Assembly: GCA_016861105.1 (NCBI GenBank)
Contig: BOKS01000015.1
Location: forward strand, 79,499-143,498
DNA from: Betaproteobacteria bacterium
GTDB lineage: Bacteria > Pseudomonadota > Gammaproteobacteria > Burkholderiales > Casimicrobiaceae
Direction of reading: 5' to 3'
DNA: 64,000 nt
A program made the position numbers and the translations under genes. Each line of letters starts with the position of its first letter. Within the stretch, counting starts at the first letter, position 1. Shown piece by piece: positions 1-8,388 of the stretch. Below the pieces are notes generated by a model. The model was not told the DNA's origin. It did no database searches and was given only the letters and a program-made list of their open reading frames with translations.

Positions 1-2
1 GC

Positions 3-803
3 GTCCAGGCCGTCGCCGGCGAGCGCTTGCGCGAGCCGCCGGCGGCGACCGACGCCGAGCTCGAGCGCGCGCACGACGCGGCCTACGTGGCCGCGGTCGC
101 CGGCGGGCGCCTCGACGAGCGCGCGCAGCGGCGCATCGGCTTCCCGTGGTCGCCGGCGATGGTCGAGCGCTCGTGCCGGTCGGCGGGCGCGACGATCGCC
201 GCGTGCCGCTCGGCGCTCGCCCACGGGCTCGGCGTCAACCTCGCCGGCGGCACGCACCACGCCCACCGCGACTTCGGCGAGGGTTTCTGCGTGTTCAACG
301 ACGCGGTCGTCGCCGCGCGCGCGATGCAGGCCGAGGGCCGCGCGCGGCGCGTGCTGGTCGTCGACCTCGACGTGCACCAGGGCGACGGGACGGCCGCGAT
401 CGTCGGCGACGACCGCACGATCCACACGCTGTCGATCCACGGCCGCAACAACTTCCCGTTCCGCAAGCAGGCGAGCCGGCAGGACGTCGAGCTGGACGAC
501 GGGACCGGCGATGCCGCCTATCTCGCGACGCTGCACGTGGCGCTGGGCCGCGCGCTCGCGTGCGGCCCATTCGACCTCGCGATCTACCTCGCCGGCGCCG
601 ATCCCTACGAGGGCGACCGGCTGGGCCGGCTCGCGCTCAGCAAGGGCGGCCTCGCCCGGCGCGACGCGTTCGTGCTGGATGCGCTGCGCGCGGCGTCCAC
701 GCCCGTGGCGATCGCGATGGCCGGGGGCTACGCCGACGACGTCGACGACATCGTCGACATCCACTTCGCGACGGTCAGCGCGGCACTCGCGCGCTGGCGC
801 TGA
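3..803 (+). CDS. Histone deacetylase-like (AcuC/HDAC superfamily) deacetylase, 5'-truncated by window edge
   Basis: Zinc-dependent arginase/deacetylase-fold enzyme expected to remove acetyl groups from lysine side chains or small amines; the substrate cannot be told from sequence. The reading frame is open to the left edge, so the start lies outside; the first in-frame TTG is at 27. Visible family motifs are the tandem-His segment GGTHHAHRDFGEGFCVFND, the metal-binding VDLDVHQGDG, the second metal-ligand Asp in AGADPYEGDRLG, and a C-terminal MAGGY loop. Only the N-terminal few dozen residues appear to be missing. A crotonase gene follows after about 115 bp on the same strand; no functional link is evident. 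Confidence 0.85.
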   Translation, partial: VQAVAGERLREPPAATDAELERAHDAAYVAAVAGGRLDERAQRRIGFPWSPAMVERSCRSAGATIAACRSALAHGLGVNLAGGTHHAHRDFGEGFCVFNDAVVAARAMQAEGRARRVLVVDLDVHQGDGTAAIVGDDRTIHTLSIHGRNNFPFRKQASRQDVELDDGTGDAAYLATLHVALGRALACGPFDLAIYLAGADPYEGDRLGRLALSKGGLARRDAFVLDALRAASTPVAIAMAGGYADDVDDIVDIHFATVSAALARWR

Positions 804-918
804 CACCGCACCCGGCGCGCGCCGCCGCGCCGGCGCCGGGGCCGTCCCCGGCGTGATAGCCTTGCGGCGGCGTGCGCGACGCGCGCGCATCCGAGGCGTG
901 AAGAGGATTCCCGATCCG

Positions 919-1722
919 ATGCCCCCCGCGAACGACACCGTGCTCCTCGCCCGCGAGGGCCGCGTCGCGACGCTGACGCTGAACCGGCCGGACGCGCTCA
1001 ACGCGCTCGACCAGGCGATGGTCGACGCCCTGGTCGCGCGCACCGCCGAGGTCGCCGGCGACGACGGCGTCCGCGTCGTCGTGCTGCGCGGCGCCGGCAG
1101 GCACTTCATGGCCGGCGGCGACATCCGCGTGTTCGCGGCGTCGCTCGCGCAGGACGGCCCCTCGCGCCAGCGCGCCTTCCAGGCGCTGGCCGACGGCGTC
1201 CACGCGGCGATCGAGACGCTCGCCCGCATGCCGCAGCCGGTGGTCGCGCGCGTGCAGGGCGCCGTCGCCGGCTTCGGCCTGTCGCTGATGAACGCCTGCG
1301 ACCTCGCGTTCGCCTGCGACGACGCGTACTTCGCGTCGGCCTACCTCGCGCTCGGCGTCACTCCGGACGGCGGCGGCACCTACTGGCTGCCGCGCATCGT
1401 CGGGGCGCGCAAGGCCGCGGAGATCGTGCTGCTCGGCGAGCGGCTGACGGCGCGGCAGGCGCTCGACCTCGGCCTCGTCAACCGCGTGCTGCCGCCGGAC
1501 GAGCTCGACGCGGCCGTGGCGGCGGCGGCGCAGCGCATCGCGCACGGGCCCCGGCGCGCGGTGCAGGGCGTCAAGCGCCTGCTGAGGGCCTCGCCGGAGG
1601 CGTCGCTCTCGGCCCAGCTCGCCGCCGAGGCCGCGAGCTTCGGCGCGTGTGCAGGCACCGCCGACTTCGCCGAAGGCGTGCGCGCCTTCCTCGACAAGCG
1701 GCCGCCGGCGTTCGACGCCTGA
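919..1722 (+). CDS. Enoyl-CoA hydratase/isomerase (crotonase) family protein, isomerase-like
   Basis: Crotonase-fold acyl-CoA enzyme of 267 residues. The oxyanion-hole segments are present (GGDIRVF and GAVAGFGLSL). Both glutamates of true enoyl-CoA hydratases appear replaced: the GGGCE-type Glu aligns with Ser in AGFGLSLMNACD, and the QPE-type Glu aligns with Tyr in ASAYLALG. An Asp in GVTPDGGGTYWLP is typical of PaaG-like and Delta3,Delta2-enoyl-CoA isomerases, so an isomerase-type reaction is more likely than hydration. The start at 919 was chosen because the crotonase domain begins directly after it; the frame is open further upstream. Its stop overlaps the start of the SDR gene (TGATG), so the two are probably co-transcribed. 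Confidence 0.85.
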   Translation: MPPANDTVLLAREGRVATLTLNRPDALNALDQAMVDALVARTAEVAGDDGVRVVVLRGAGRHFMAGGDIRVFAASLAQDGPSRQRAFQALADGVHAAIETLARMPQPVVARVQGAVAGFGLSLMNACDLAFACDDAYFASAYLALGVTPDGGGTYWLPRIVGARKAAEIVLLGERLTARQALDLGLVNRVLPPDELDAAVAAAAQRIAHGPRRAVQGVKRLLRASPEASLSAQLAAEAASFGACAGTADFAEGVRAFLDKRPPAFDA

Positions 1723-2567
1723 TGATGCGCACGCTTGCGGGCCGTACGCTGCTCGTCACCGGCGCCACGCGCGGCATCGGGCTCGCCATCGCCGTGCGGG
1801 CCGCCCGCGACGGGGCGAACGTCGCCATCCTCGGGAAGACCGAGGCCCCGCACCCGAAGCTTCCCGGGACGATCCACGACGCTGCCCGCGCCGTCGAGGA
1901 GGCCGGCGGGCGCGCGCTCGCGCTCGCCTGCGACGTCCGCGACGAGCAGGCGGTCGCGCGCGCCGTCGACGCGACGGTCGGCCGTTTCGGCGGGCTCGAC
2001 GCGCTGGTCAACAACGCGAGCGCGATCAGCCTCACCGGCACGCTCGCGACGCCGGTGAAGCGCTTCGACCTCATGACGGGCGTCAACGTGCGCGGCACGT
2101 TCGTCGCCTCGCAGGCCTGCCTGCCGCACTTGCTCGCAGCGGCGCGGACCCGGGGCGAGGCGCACATCCTGACGCTGGCGCCGCCGCCCTCGCTCGATCC
2201 GAAGCACTTCCGCGACCACGTCGCCTACGCGATCGCGAAGGTCGGGATGAGCCTCGCGACGCTGGGCATGGCCGAGGAGTTCCGGGAACAGGACGTGCGC
2301 GTGAACGCCCTGTGGCCGCGCACCGTGATCGCGACCGCGGCCATCGCCATGCTGCCGGGCGCGGATCCGCGCCGGATGCGCACGCCGCAGATCGTCGCCG
2401 ACGCCGCGCACGCGGTGCTGTCCGGGGCGCTGGGGGCGACGAGCGGCCGCTTTCTCATCGACGAGGACGTGCTGCGCACGGCGGGCCTCGTCCGGGAGGC
2501 GAAGGACCTGGAGCGCTACGCCGTCGACCCGGCGCAGCCGCTCATGCCGGACCTGTTCCTCGACTGA
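1722..2567 (+). CDS. Short-chain dehydrogenase/reductase, HSDL2-like
   Basis: NAD(P)-dependent oxidoreductase of 281 residues with a Rossmann N-terminus (VTGATRGIG near residue 13), the NNAS motif, and the catalytic Tyr-x3-Lys in YAIAK. The segment ILGKTEAPHPKLPGTIHDAA is typical of the hydroxysteroid-dehydrogenase-like 2 / C. elegans-type SDR subgroup, usually linked to fatty acyl or terpenoid-acyl metabolism. The ATG at 1722 overlaps the crotonase stop; a second ATG follows at 1725. Co-transcription with an acyl-CoA isomerase suggests a shared role in acyl-chain degradation, which is inference. Confidence 0.85.
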   Translation: MMRTLAGRTLLVTGATRGIGLAIAVRAARDGANVAILGKTEAPHPKLPGTIHDAARAVEEAGGRALALACDVRDEQAVARAVDATVGRFGGLDALVNNASAISLTGTLATPVKRFDLMTGVNVRGTFVASQACLPHLLAAARTRGEAHILTLAPPPSLDPKHFRDHVAYAIAKVGMSLATLGMAEEFREQDVRVNALWPRTVIATAAIAMLPGADPRRMRTPQIVADAAHAVLSGALGATSGRFLIDEDVLRTAGLVREAKDLERYAVDPAQPLMPDLFLD

Positions 2568-2671
2568 CGCGCCAGGGCCTGTTCACGCCATGGACACAGG
2601 CGCGCTGCGAAGCGAAAAGGGCCGTGGGCCAGGCGCAAGGCCGCAAGGCGGGCCGGGAACCCGGCGAGGCC

Positions 2672-4159
2672 CTAGGTTTCGTCCCCGGGCGTGCCATCGG
2701 CCGGCAGGTCGACGATGCGCCGCTTCTTGCGCGTGATGCGCGGCGCGGGATTGCCCGGCTTGGGGGCGTGCAGCGACGAGATCGACGGCTCGCGGTAGTC
2801 GCGCTCGTCGCGGATCGACGACTTGAGGCCGCGCGGCTGCGGACCGCGCATGCGCTGCTGCTTGCCGGGCCGCGCGCCCTGCGCGAAGCCGGGCATCCCG
2901 AATGCGTCGGCCGCGCGCCGCCCGCGGCGCTTGTGCGGCTTCGCCTGGCCGCTGGCGGCCTGCCCCTTGCGCTGGCCGGGCCGCGCGCCCGCGTGCTGTC
3001 CCTGCGGTGCTGCGCCCGGCTTGCCCTTGCGCTTGCCGCGGCGCGGCCCGGGCGCGCCCGCGGGCCGCGTTCCCGGCTCCGCCGGCGCGGCGACGTTGCC
3101 GTCGACGCCCGCCGGCAGCCCCGGCTTGGGCCCGCGCCGGCCGCGCCGGCCGCCGGGCTTGCCCTGCTTGCCCGGCTTGCGCCCGGGCCCCGGCGGCTGG
3201 CCGGGCGCGCGCGGCGGCGGCCGCGCCGTTCCATCGCCGTCGGGAGCGGCGGCCCCGCCGGCGCCGGCCTTGAGGCCGACGGACTTGAGCAGCGCGTTGA
3301 CTTCCTGCGGCTCCAGTTCGACGACCTCGCCGCGCTTCAGCACCGGCGGCATCGCGATGCGCCCGTAGCGCGTGCGGATCAGCCGGCTGACCGTCAGCCC
3401 CAGCGCTTCGAACAGCCGCCGCACCTCGCGGTTGCGTCCCTCCCGGATCGCGACGTTGTACCAGTGGTTGGCGCTGTCCTCGTCGCCGCCGCCGTCCTCC
3501 ACCTTCTCGCACTTCGCCGGGCCGTCCTCCAGCTCGACGCCGGTGCGCAGCTCCTGCACCTGCGCGTCGGTGAGCCGCCCCATCACGCGCACCGCGTACT
3601 CGCGCTCCACCTCGTAGCGCGGGTGCATCAGCCGGTTCGCCAGCTCGCCCGAGTTCGTGAAGAGCAGCAGCCCCTCGGTGTTGTAGTCGAGCCGGCCGAC
3701 GGCGATCCACTTGCCGTCGCGGATCGACGGCAGCTGCTCGAACACGGTGGGCCTCTCGTCGGGATCGTCCCGCGTGACGAGCTCGCCCGCGGGCTTGTGG
3801 TAGACGAGCACGCGCGGCTTCGGCTCCGCGAAGCGGATCTTGACCGGCTCGCCGTTGATGCGGACCTCGTCGCCGGGGCCGACCTTCTGCCCGATCTCGG
3901 CCGGCATCCGGTTGACCGTGATGCGGCCGGCGATGATCAGCTCCTCCATCGCGCGGCGCGAGCCGAAGCCGCAGGACGCGAGGATCTTGTGGAGCCGTTG
4001 CGGCTCCGAGAAGACCTCGTCAGTGGAGGACTTGTGCTTGCGGAGCGGCGTCTCCTCCGCGATCCTCTGCAGCGCCAGCGACGTCTGCTGCGCCGGCATC
4101 GGCGCCGAGGATCGGGCTCGCGAGCGCGAGTGGCGCTTCGGCGGCCTTGGTGGGGGCAT
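2672..4159 (-). CDS. rluB: 23S rRNA pseudouridine synthase RluB with long basic C-terminal extension
   Basis: Isomerises a uridine of helix 89 region in 23S rRNA (U2605 in E. coli). Order seen: short N-terminal tail, S4-like RNA-binding domain ([20 protein letters not shown]), catalytic RsuA-type domain with [12 protein letters not shown] containing the nucleophilic Asp, and [15 protein letters not shown]. After about residue 290 the protein continues for some 200 residues of Arg/Lys/Gly/Pro low-complexity sequence, well beyond the length of E. coli RluB; such tails are common in high-GC Betaproteobacteria. The start at 4159 has GGAG seven bases upstream, whereas the alternative ATG at 4099 lacks a ribosome site. 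The 5' end therefore overlaps scpB by 140 bp, as the last gene of the operon. Confidence 0.9.
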   Translation of the reverse strand: MPPPRPPKRHSRSRARSSAPMPAQQTSLALQRIAEETPLRKHKSSTDEVFSEPQRLHKILASCGFGSRRAMEELIIAGRITVNRMPAEIGQKVGPGDEVRINGEPVKIRFAEPKPRVLVYHKPAGELVTRDDPDERPTVFEQLPSIRDGKWIAVGRLDYNTEGLLLFTNSGELANRLMHPRYEVEREYAVRVMGRLTDAQVQELRTGVELEDGPAKCEKVEDGGGDEDSANHWYNVAIREGRNREVRRLFEALGLTVSRLIRTRYGRIAMPPVLKRGEVVELEPQEVNALLKSVGLKAGAGGAAAPDGDGTARPPPRAPGQPPGPGRKPGKQGKPGGRRGRRGPKPGLPAGVDGNVAAPAEPGTRPAGAPGPRRGKRKGKPGAAPQGQHAGARPGQRKGQAASGQAKPHKRRGRRAADAFGMPGFAQGARPGKQQRMRGPQPRGLKSSIRDERDYREPSISSLHAPKPGNPAPRITRKKRRIVDLPADGTPGDET

Positions 4160-4814
4160 CGGGGGTCTCCAGGAGATGGGAGGGGTCGAGCTCGGCGAGC
4201 GGAGGGAGTTCCGCGAGGGAGGTGAGGCCGAGGTCGTCGAGGAAGGTCTTCGTCGTCGCGTAGAGCGCCGGTCGCCCGGGCGTCTCGCGATGGCCGACCG
4301 CCTCGATCCATTGCCGGTCCTCGAGCGACTTGATGACGTTCGTGGACACGGCGACGCCGCGGATCGACTCGATGTCGCCGCGCGTGACGGGCTGCTGGTA
4401 GGCGATGATGGCGAGCGTCTCCATCACCGCGCGCGAGTACTTCGGCGGCTTCTCCGGCGAGAGCCGGTCGAGGAAGGGCTGCACCTCGCGACGGCCCTGG
4501 AAGCGCCAGCCCGACGCGACCTGCACGAGCTCCACCTTGCGCTCGCTCCAGTCGGCGCGCAGGTCCTCGAGCACGCGGCGGACGAGATCGGCGGGCAGCG
4601 GCGGGTCGAAGAGGCGTGCGAGCGTGGACGCGGGGACGGCTTCGCCGGCGACCAGCAACGCCGCCTCGAGCACGCTCTTGATCTCGCGCACGTCGCCCGC
4701 CGCCGCGGCCGCCTCGCCGCCCGCATCGCCGGTCCGTGCAGGCGCAGCGTCGTCGGGGCGCGTCTCGTGCGCGGCGGCGGGCGGCTGCGGGGACACCGGG
4801 AGTTCGTCGTTCAT
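4020..4814 (-). CDS. scpB: Segregation and condensation protein B
   Basis: Winged-helix subunit of the SMC-ScpAB condensin, 264 residues. The core begins at [16 protein letters not shown] (about residue 45) and contains [29 protein letters not shown], the typical tandem winged-helix signature, and [17 protein letters not shown]. The N- and C-terminal tails are low-complexity Ala-rich sequence. Its ATG overlaps the scpA stop by four bases (ATGA), indicating translational coupling and equimolar synthesis of the two kleisin partners. Confidence 0.93.
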   Translation of the reverse strand: MNDELPVSPQPPAAAHETRPDDAAPARTGDAGGEAAAAAGDVREIKSVLEAALLVAGEAVPASTLARLFDPPLPADLVRRVLEDLRADWSERKVELVQVASGWRFQGRREVQPFLDRLSPEKPPKYSRAVMETLAIIAYQQPVTRGDIESIRGVAVSTNVIKSLEDRQWIEAVGHRETPGRPALYATTKTFLDDLGLTSLAELPPLAELDPSHLLETPDAPTKAAEAPLALASPILGADAGAADVAGAAEDRGGDAAPQAQVLH

Positions 4815-5659
4815 GGCATGTCGTCGGACTGCAGCGCGAAGGGTTTCTCGCCGCGTCCCTGCACGTAGATCGGAGCGTACGGCGCGGCCTGCGCCACCTC
4901 GATCAGCTGCTCGCGCGCGAGCTCGAGGATCGCGAGGAACGTCACCACGAGGTGCGGGACGTCGGCGTGCTCGTGGAAGAGCCGCGTGAACTCGGCGTAG
5001 CGGCCGGGCTCCAGCGCCTTCAGGATCCGGCTCATCTCGGCCCGCACCGAGAGCTGCTCGCGCGTGACCAGGTGATGGCGGTGGATTCTCGCGCGCTGGA
5101 TCAGGCCTGCCCAGGCCGCGCGCAGGTCCTCGGGCACCACGTGGGGGAGCCGCGCGGTGGCGACACGGTCGAACCACACGCGCACCGGCTCGAAGTCGCG
5201 CCCGGCGAGCGGCAGCGCGTCGAGCGCGCGTGCCGCCTCCTTCATGCGCTCGTACTCGAGCAGGCGGCGCACCAGCTCGGCGCGCGGGTCCTCGCCCTCC
5301 TCGCCTCGCACGGCCGCCGGCCGCGGCAGCAGCAGCCGCGACTTGATCTCGATGAGCACCGCGGCCATCAGCAGGTACTCGGCCGCGAGCTCGAGCTGCG
5401 TGCGCCGCATCATCTCGACGTAGCCCAGGTACTGCCGCGTGAGCTCGGCCATCGGGATGTCGAGGACGTTGACGTTCTGCCGGCGGATCAGGTAGAGCAG
5501 CAGGTCGAGCGGTCCCTCGAAGGTGTCGAGGAAGACCTCGAGCGCCTCGGGCGGGATGTAGAGATCGTGGGGGATCTCGTTCAGCGGCTCGCCGTAGACG
5601 CGCGCGACCGGCCGCGGCGCGGGCGACGGGTGCGCGAAGTCGAGCGAAGCTTCACTCAT
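4811..5659 (-). CDS. scpA: Segregation and condensation protein A (kleisin)
   Basis: Kleisin subunit that bridges the SMC heads during chromosome condensation. 282 residues. Visible: the N-terminal signature FEGPLDLLLYLIRRQNVNVLD, then the YLLMAAVLIEIKSRLLLPRP helix that contacts ScpB, and the C-terminal winged helix ending in the region FLAILELAREQLIEVAQ. It overlaps trpS upstream by eight bases and scpB downstream by four. SMC itself is not in the window. Confidence 0.93.
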   Translation of the reverse strand: MSEASLDFAHPSPAPRPVARVYGEPLNEIPHDLYIPPEALEVFLDTFEGPLDLLLYLIRRQNVNVLDIPMAELTRQYLGYVEMMRRTQLELAAEYLLMAAVLIEIKSRLLLPRPAAVRGEEGEDPRAELVRRLLEYERMKEAARALDALPLAGRDFEPVRVWFDRVATARLPHVVPEDLRAAWAGLIQRARIHRHHLVTREQLSVRAEMSRILKALEPGRYAEFTRLFHEHADVPHLVVTFLAILELAREQLIEVAQAAPYAPIYVQGRGEKPFALQSDDMP

Positions 5660-6854
5660 ACCGCAGTCCCATCGCCTCGCGGACGTCGCGCATCGTCTCC
5701 TCGGCGAGCGTGCGCGCCCGCTCGCAGCCCTCGGCGACGATGCGCCGCACGAGCTGCGGGTCGTCGACGTAGGGCTGTGCGCGCTCGCGCATGGGCGCCT
5801 GCTCGCGCAGCACGGCGTCGATCACCGGCTGCTTGCACTCGAGGCAGCCGATGCCCGCCGTCGTGCAGCCCTGCCACACCCACTCGCGCGTCGGCGGGTC
5901 GGAGTAGATCTGGTGCAGCCCCCACACGGGACAGCGCTCGGGATTCCCGGGATCGACGCGCCGCACGCGCGCGGGGTCGGTCTGCATCGTGCGGATCTTG
6001 CGCGTCACCTCGGCGGGGTCCTCGCGCAGGAAGATCGCGTTCCCGTACGACTTCGACATCTTGCGGCCGTCGAGCCCCGGGACCTTCGGCGTCTCGGTCA
6101 GCAGCGCCTGCGGCTCGGGCAGGATCACGCGCCGCGTGCCCTCGAGGTAGCCGAACAGGCGCTCGCGGTCCGCCGCGGCGAGGTTGTCCGCCCGTTCGAG
6201 CAGCGTCTTCGCCTCCGCGAGCGCCTCGGCGTCGCCCTGCTGCTGGTAGGCCGTGCGCAGCTCCTCGTAGCGCCGGGCGCGCCGGCCGCCGAGCCGTCCG
6301 ACCGCCTCGCGCGCCTTGTCCTCGAAGCCCGGCTCGCGGCCGTACAGGTGGTTGAACCGTCGCGCGAGCTCGCGCACGAGCTCGAGGTGCGACACCTGGT
6401 CCTCGCCCACCGGCACGAGGTTGGCGCGGTAGATCAGGATGTCCGCCCCCTGCATCAGCGGGTAGCCGAGGAAGCCGAAGGTGGACAGGTCGCGCCCTGC
6501 GAGGCTCTGCTGCTGGTCCTTGTACGTGGGGACGCGCTCGAGCCAGCCCACCGGCGTCATCATGCCGAGCAGCAGCGTCAGCTCGGCGTGCTGCGGCACG
6601 CGCGACTGGATGAAGATCGTCGAGCGGAACGGGTCGATGCCTGCGCCCAGCCAGTCGATCACCATCTCCCAGGCGGTGTCGGCGACCGTCTCCGGCTCCT
6701 CGTAGTGCGTCGTCAGCGCGTGCCAGTCCGCGACGAAGTACAGGCACTGGTACTCGTCCTGCAGCCGCACCCAGTTGCGCAGGGCGCCGTGGTAATGGCC
6801 GATATGCAGGCGGCCGGTCGGGCGCATGCCCGACAACACGCGGTCAGCGTACAT
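5652..6854 (-). CDS. trpS: Tryptophan--tRNA ligase
   Basis: Class I aminoacyl-tRNA synthetase charging tRNA-Trp, 400 residues. The HIGH-type motif is GRLHIGHYHG (residues about 14-23) and the KMSKS loop is GRKMSKSYGN. Between them lies an inserted segment of about 60 residues (YEELRTAYQQQGDAEALAE) seen in betaproteobacterial TrpRS and absent from the compact E. coli enzyme. The C-terminal segment with GCLECK...DAVLREQ resembles the longer TrpS subgroup. Its start lies 42 bp downstream of the M50 protease, within one operon. Confidence 0.95.
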   Translation of the reverse strand: MYADRVLSGMRPTGRLHIGHYHGALRNWVRLQDEYQCLYFVADWHALTTHYEEPETVADTAWEMVIDWLGAGIDPFRSTIFIQSRVPQHAELTLLLGMMTPVGWLERVPTYKDQQQSLAGRDLSTFGFLGYPLMQGADILIYRANLVPVGEDQVSHLELVRELARRFNHLYGREPGFEDKAREAVGRLGGRRARRYEELRTAYQQQGDAEALAEAKTLLERADNLAAADRERLFGYLEGTRRVILPEPQALLTETPKVPGLDGRKMSKSYGNAIFLREDPAEVTRKIRTMQTDPARVRRVDPGNPERCPVWGLHQIYSDPPTREWVWQGCTTAGIGCLECKQPVIDAVLREQAPMRERAQPYVDDPQLVRRIVAEGCERARTLAEETMRDVREAMGLRYE

Positions 6855-6896
6855 CGTCTCGATTCGTCGACGGGCCTCCGCGCGGCGCGGGGGCGT

Positions 6897-7550
6897 TCAA
6901 AGGCCGATCAGCGCGGCGATCAGTCGTTCCGCGCCCACGATCAGCGGGCGCATCAGGTTGTCGAGCAGCCCGAGGAACAGCAGCCCGAGGAGGATGAACA
7001 GCCCGAACGGCTCGATCCGCCCGTAGGCGGCCGCCGCCCCGCGCGGCAGCAGGCCGGCGACGACGCGCCCGCCGTCGAGCGGCGGGATGGGCAGGAGGTT
7101 GAGCGCCATCAGGATCAGGTTGATGTTGACGCCGATGCGGGCCATTTCCGCGAGCCCGCCGCTCGCCAGTGCGCCGCCGCCGATCGCCGCCATGAAGAGC
7201 ATCGCCCACAGCAGCGCCTGCAGGAAGTTCGAGCCGGGCCCGGCGGCGGCCACCCAGATCATGTCCCGGCGCGGATTGCGCAGGTTGGCGGCATTCACCG
7301 GCACCGGCTTCGCCCATCCGAACAGGAACGCCGGGCCGCCGGCCAGCTTGGCCATGAGCAGCAGCACGGCCGGCACCAGGATCGTGCCGACCGGGTCGAC
7401 GTGCTTCACCGGATTCAGCGTGAGGCGCCCGAGCATCTCGGCCGTGCGGTCGCCGAACCGCTTGGCGACGTACCCGTGGGCGGCCTCGTGCAGCGTGATG
7501 GCGAGGACCACCGGCACTCCCCAGAGCACGATGGTCTCGAGCCAGTCCAT
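6897..7550 (-). CDS. Site-2 protease family (M50) membrane metallopeptidase
   Basis: Small polytopic inner-membrane zinc peptidase, 217 residues. The zinc-binding HEAAHGY lies in the first membrane helix (around residue 21), and the third ligand Asp is in LLPIPPLDGGRV. There is no PDZ domain, so this is the minimal YwhC/SpoIVFB-like subgroup rather than RseP. This gene is regularly found next to trpS and scpA in Betaproteobacteria, but its substrate is unknown to me. It begins 11 bp after the yciO stop. Confidence 0.9.
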   Translation of the reverse strand: MDWLETIVLWGVPVVLAITLHEAAHGYVAKRFGDRTAEMLGRLTLNPVKHVDPVGTILVPAVLLLMAKLAGGPAFLFGWAKPVPVNAANLRNPRRDMIWVAAAGPGSNFLQALLWAMLFMAAIGGGALASGGLAEMARIGVNINLILMALNLLPIPPLDGGRVVAGLLPRGAAAAYGRIEPFGLFILLGLLFLGLLDNLMRPLIVGAERLIAALIGL

Positions 7551-7561
7551 CCGGACGGATT

Positions 7562-8215
7562 CTACCCGAGTTCGCCGCCGGCCGTCGGCGCCCCCAGTCC
7601 GAGCCGCTGCGGATCGCCGCGCCCGACGCGGGTGACCGCGGGCGGATCCACGCCGAGGTCGACCACCGTCGTGGGCTCCGCTGCGCAGGCGCCGGCGTCG
7701 AGGATCGCGTCGATGCGCTTGCCGAGCCGCTCGCGGATCTCCTCGGGGTCGTTGAGCGGCGCGGTGTCGCCCGGCAGCATCAGCGTCGACGACAGGATCG
7801 GCTCGCCCAGCTCGTCGAGCAGCGCGCGGACCACCGGGTGTTCGGGCACGCGCAGTCCGACCGTGCTGCGCTTCGGGTGCTGCAGCCGGCGCGGGACCTC
7901 GCGCGTCGCCGGCAGGATGAACGTGAACGGGCCGGGGACGCCGCGCCGCACGAGGCGGAACTGCCAGTTGTCCAGGCGCGCGAAGTGCCCGAGTTCGGCG
8001 AGGTCGCGCAGCACCAGCGTCAGGTGGTGCTCGTCGCCGACGCCGCGCAGCTCGCGGATCCGCCGCGCCGCCGCGAGGTCCCCGAGCCGGCAGCCGAGCG
8101 CGTACGACGAGTCGGTCGGGTACGCCATCACGCCGCCGCCGCGCAGGATGCCCGCCGCCTGCCGGATCAGCCGCGGCTGCGGGCTTTCCGGATGAAGGGT
8201 GAAGAACTGGGCCAC
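7562..8215 (-). CDS. yciO: YciO-type L-threonylcarbamoyladenylate synthase family protein
   Basis: YrdC/Sua5-fold protein, 217 residues. It aligns along its length with E. coli YciO: start MAQFFTLHPESPQPRLI, the nucleotide/threonine-binding PTDSSYALGC, the PGPFTFILPAT segment, VGLRVPEHP, and PTTVVDL. True t6A synthases (TsaC) are shorter and differ in this first segment, so the t6A role is uncertain; YciO-type proteins are paralogues whose physiological function is not settled. First gene of the minus-strand operon leading into M50, trpS and scpAB. Confidence 0.88.
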   Translation of the reverse strand: MAQFFTLHPESPQPRLIRQAAGILRGGGVMAYPTDSSYALGCRLGDLAAARRIRELRGVGDEHHLTLVLRDLAELGHFARLDNWQFRLVRRGVPGPFTFILPATREVPRRLQHPKRSTVGLRVPEHPVVRALLDELGEPILSSTLMLPGDTAPLNDPEEIRERLGKRIDAILDAGACAAEPTTVVDLGVDPPAVTRVGRGDPQRLGLGAPTAGGELG

Positions 8216-8302
8216 GGATGCGGAGGGCGGCGGCGGACGACGGTCGGCGGACGAGCGTGCCCCGACGAGGCGAGGTCGCGCTGCACGGGCTCATGTGCCG
8301 GT

Positions 8303-8330
8303 GGTTATAATCGCCACGCATCATATAACC
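8303..8330. promoter_or_regulatory. AT-rich palindrome in the yciO/cysB-like divergent promoter region
   Basis: The 173-bp gap between the divergent yciO and LysR-type genes holds one AT-rich island in otherwise very GC-rich DNA. It contains the 6-bp arms GGTTAT and ATAACC separated by 16 bp, a TATAAT (8306-8311) pointing to the LysR gene, and on the opposite strand TATGAT (8320-8325) pointing to yciO. No convincing -35 boxes are seen. It is a plausible operator for the adjacent CysB-like regulator; binding is inferred only from position and symmetry. Confidence 0.45.
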
Positions 8331-8388
8331 GACTGGCCGCGTCTCCGCGCCGCCCGTCCCTGTCCCTCGCCCCGCCGGGCGGCATCCC

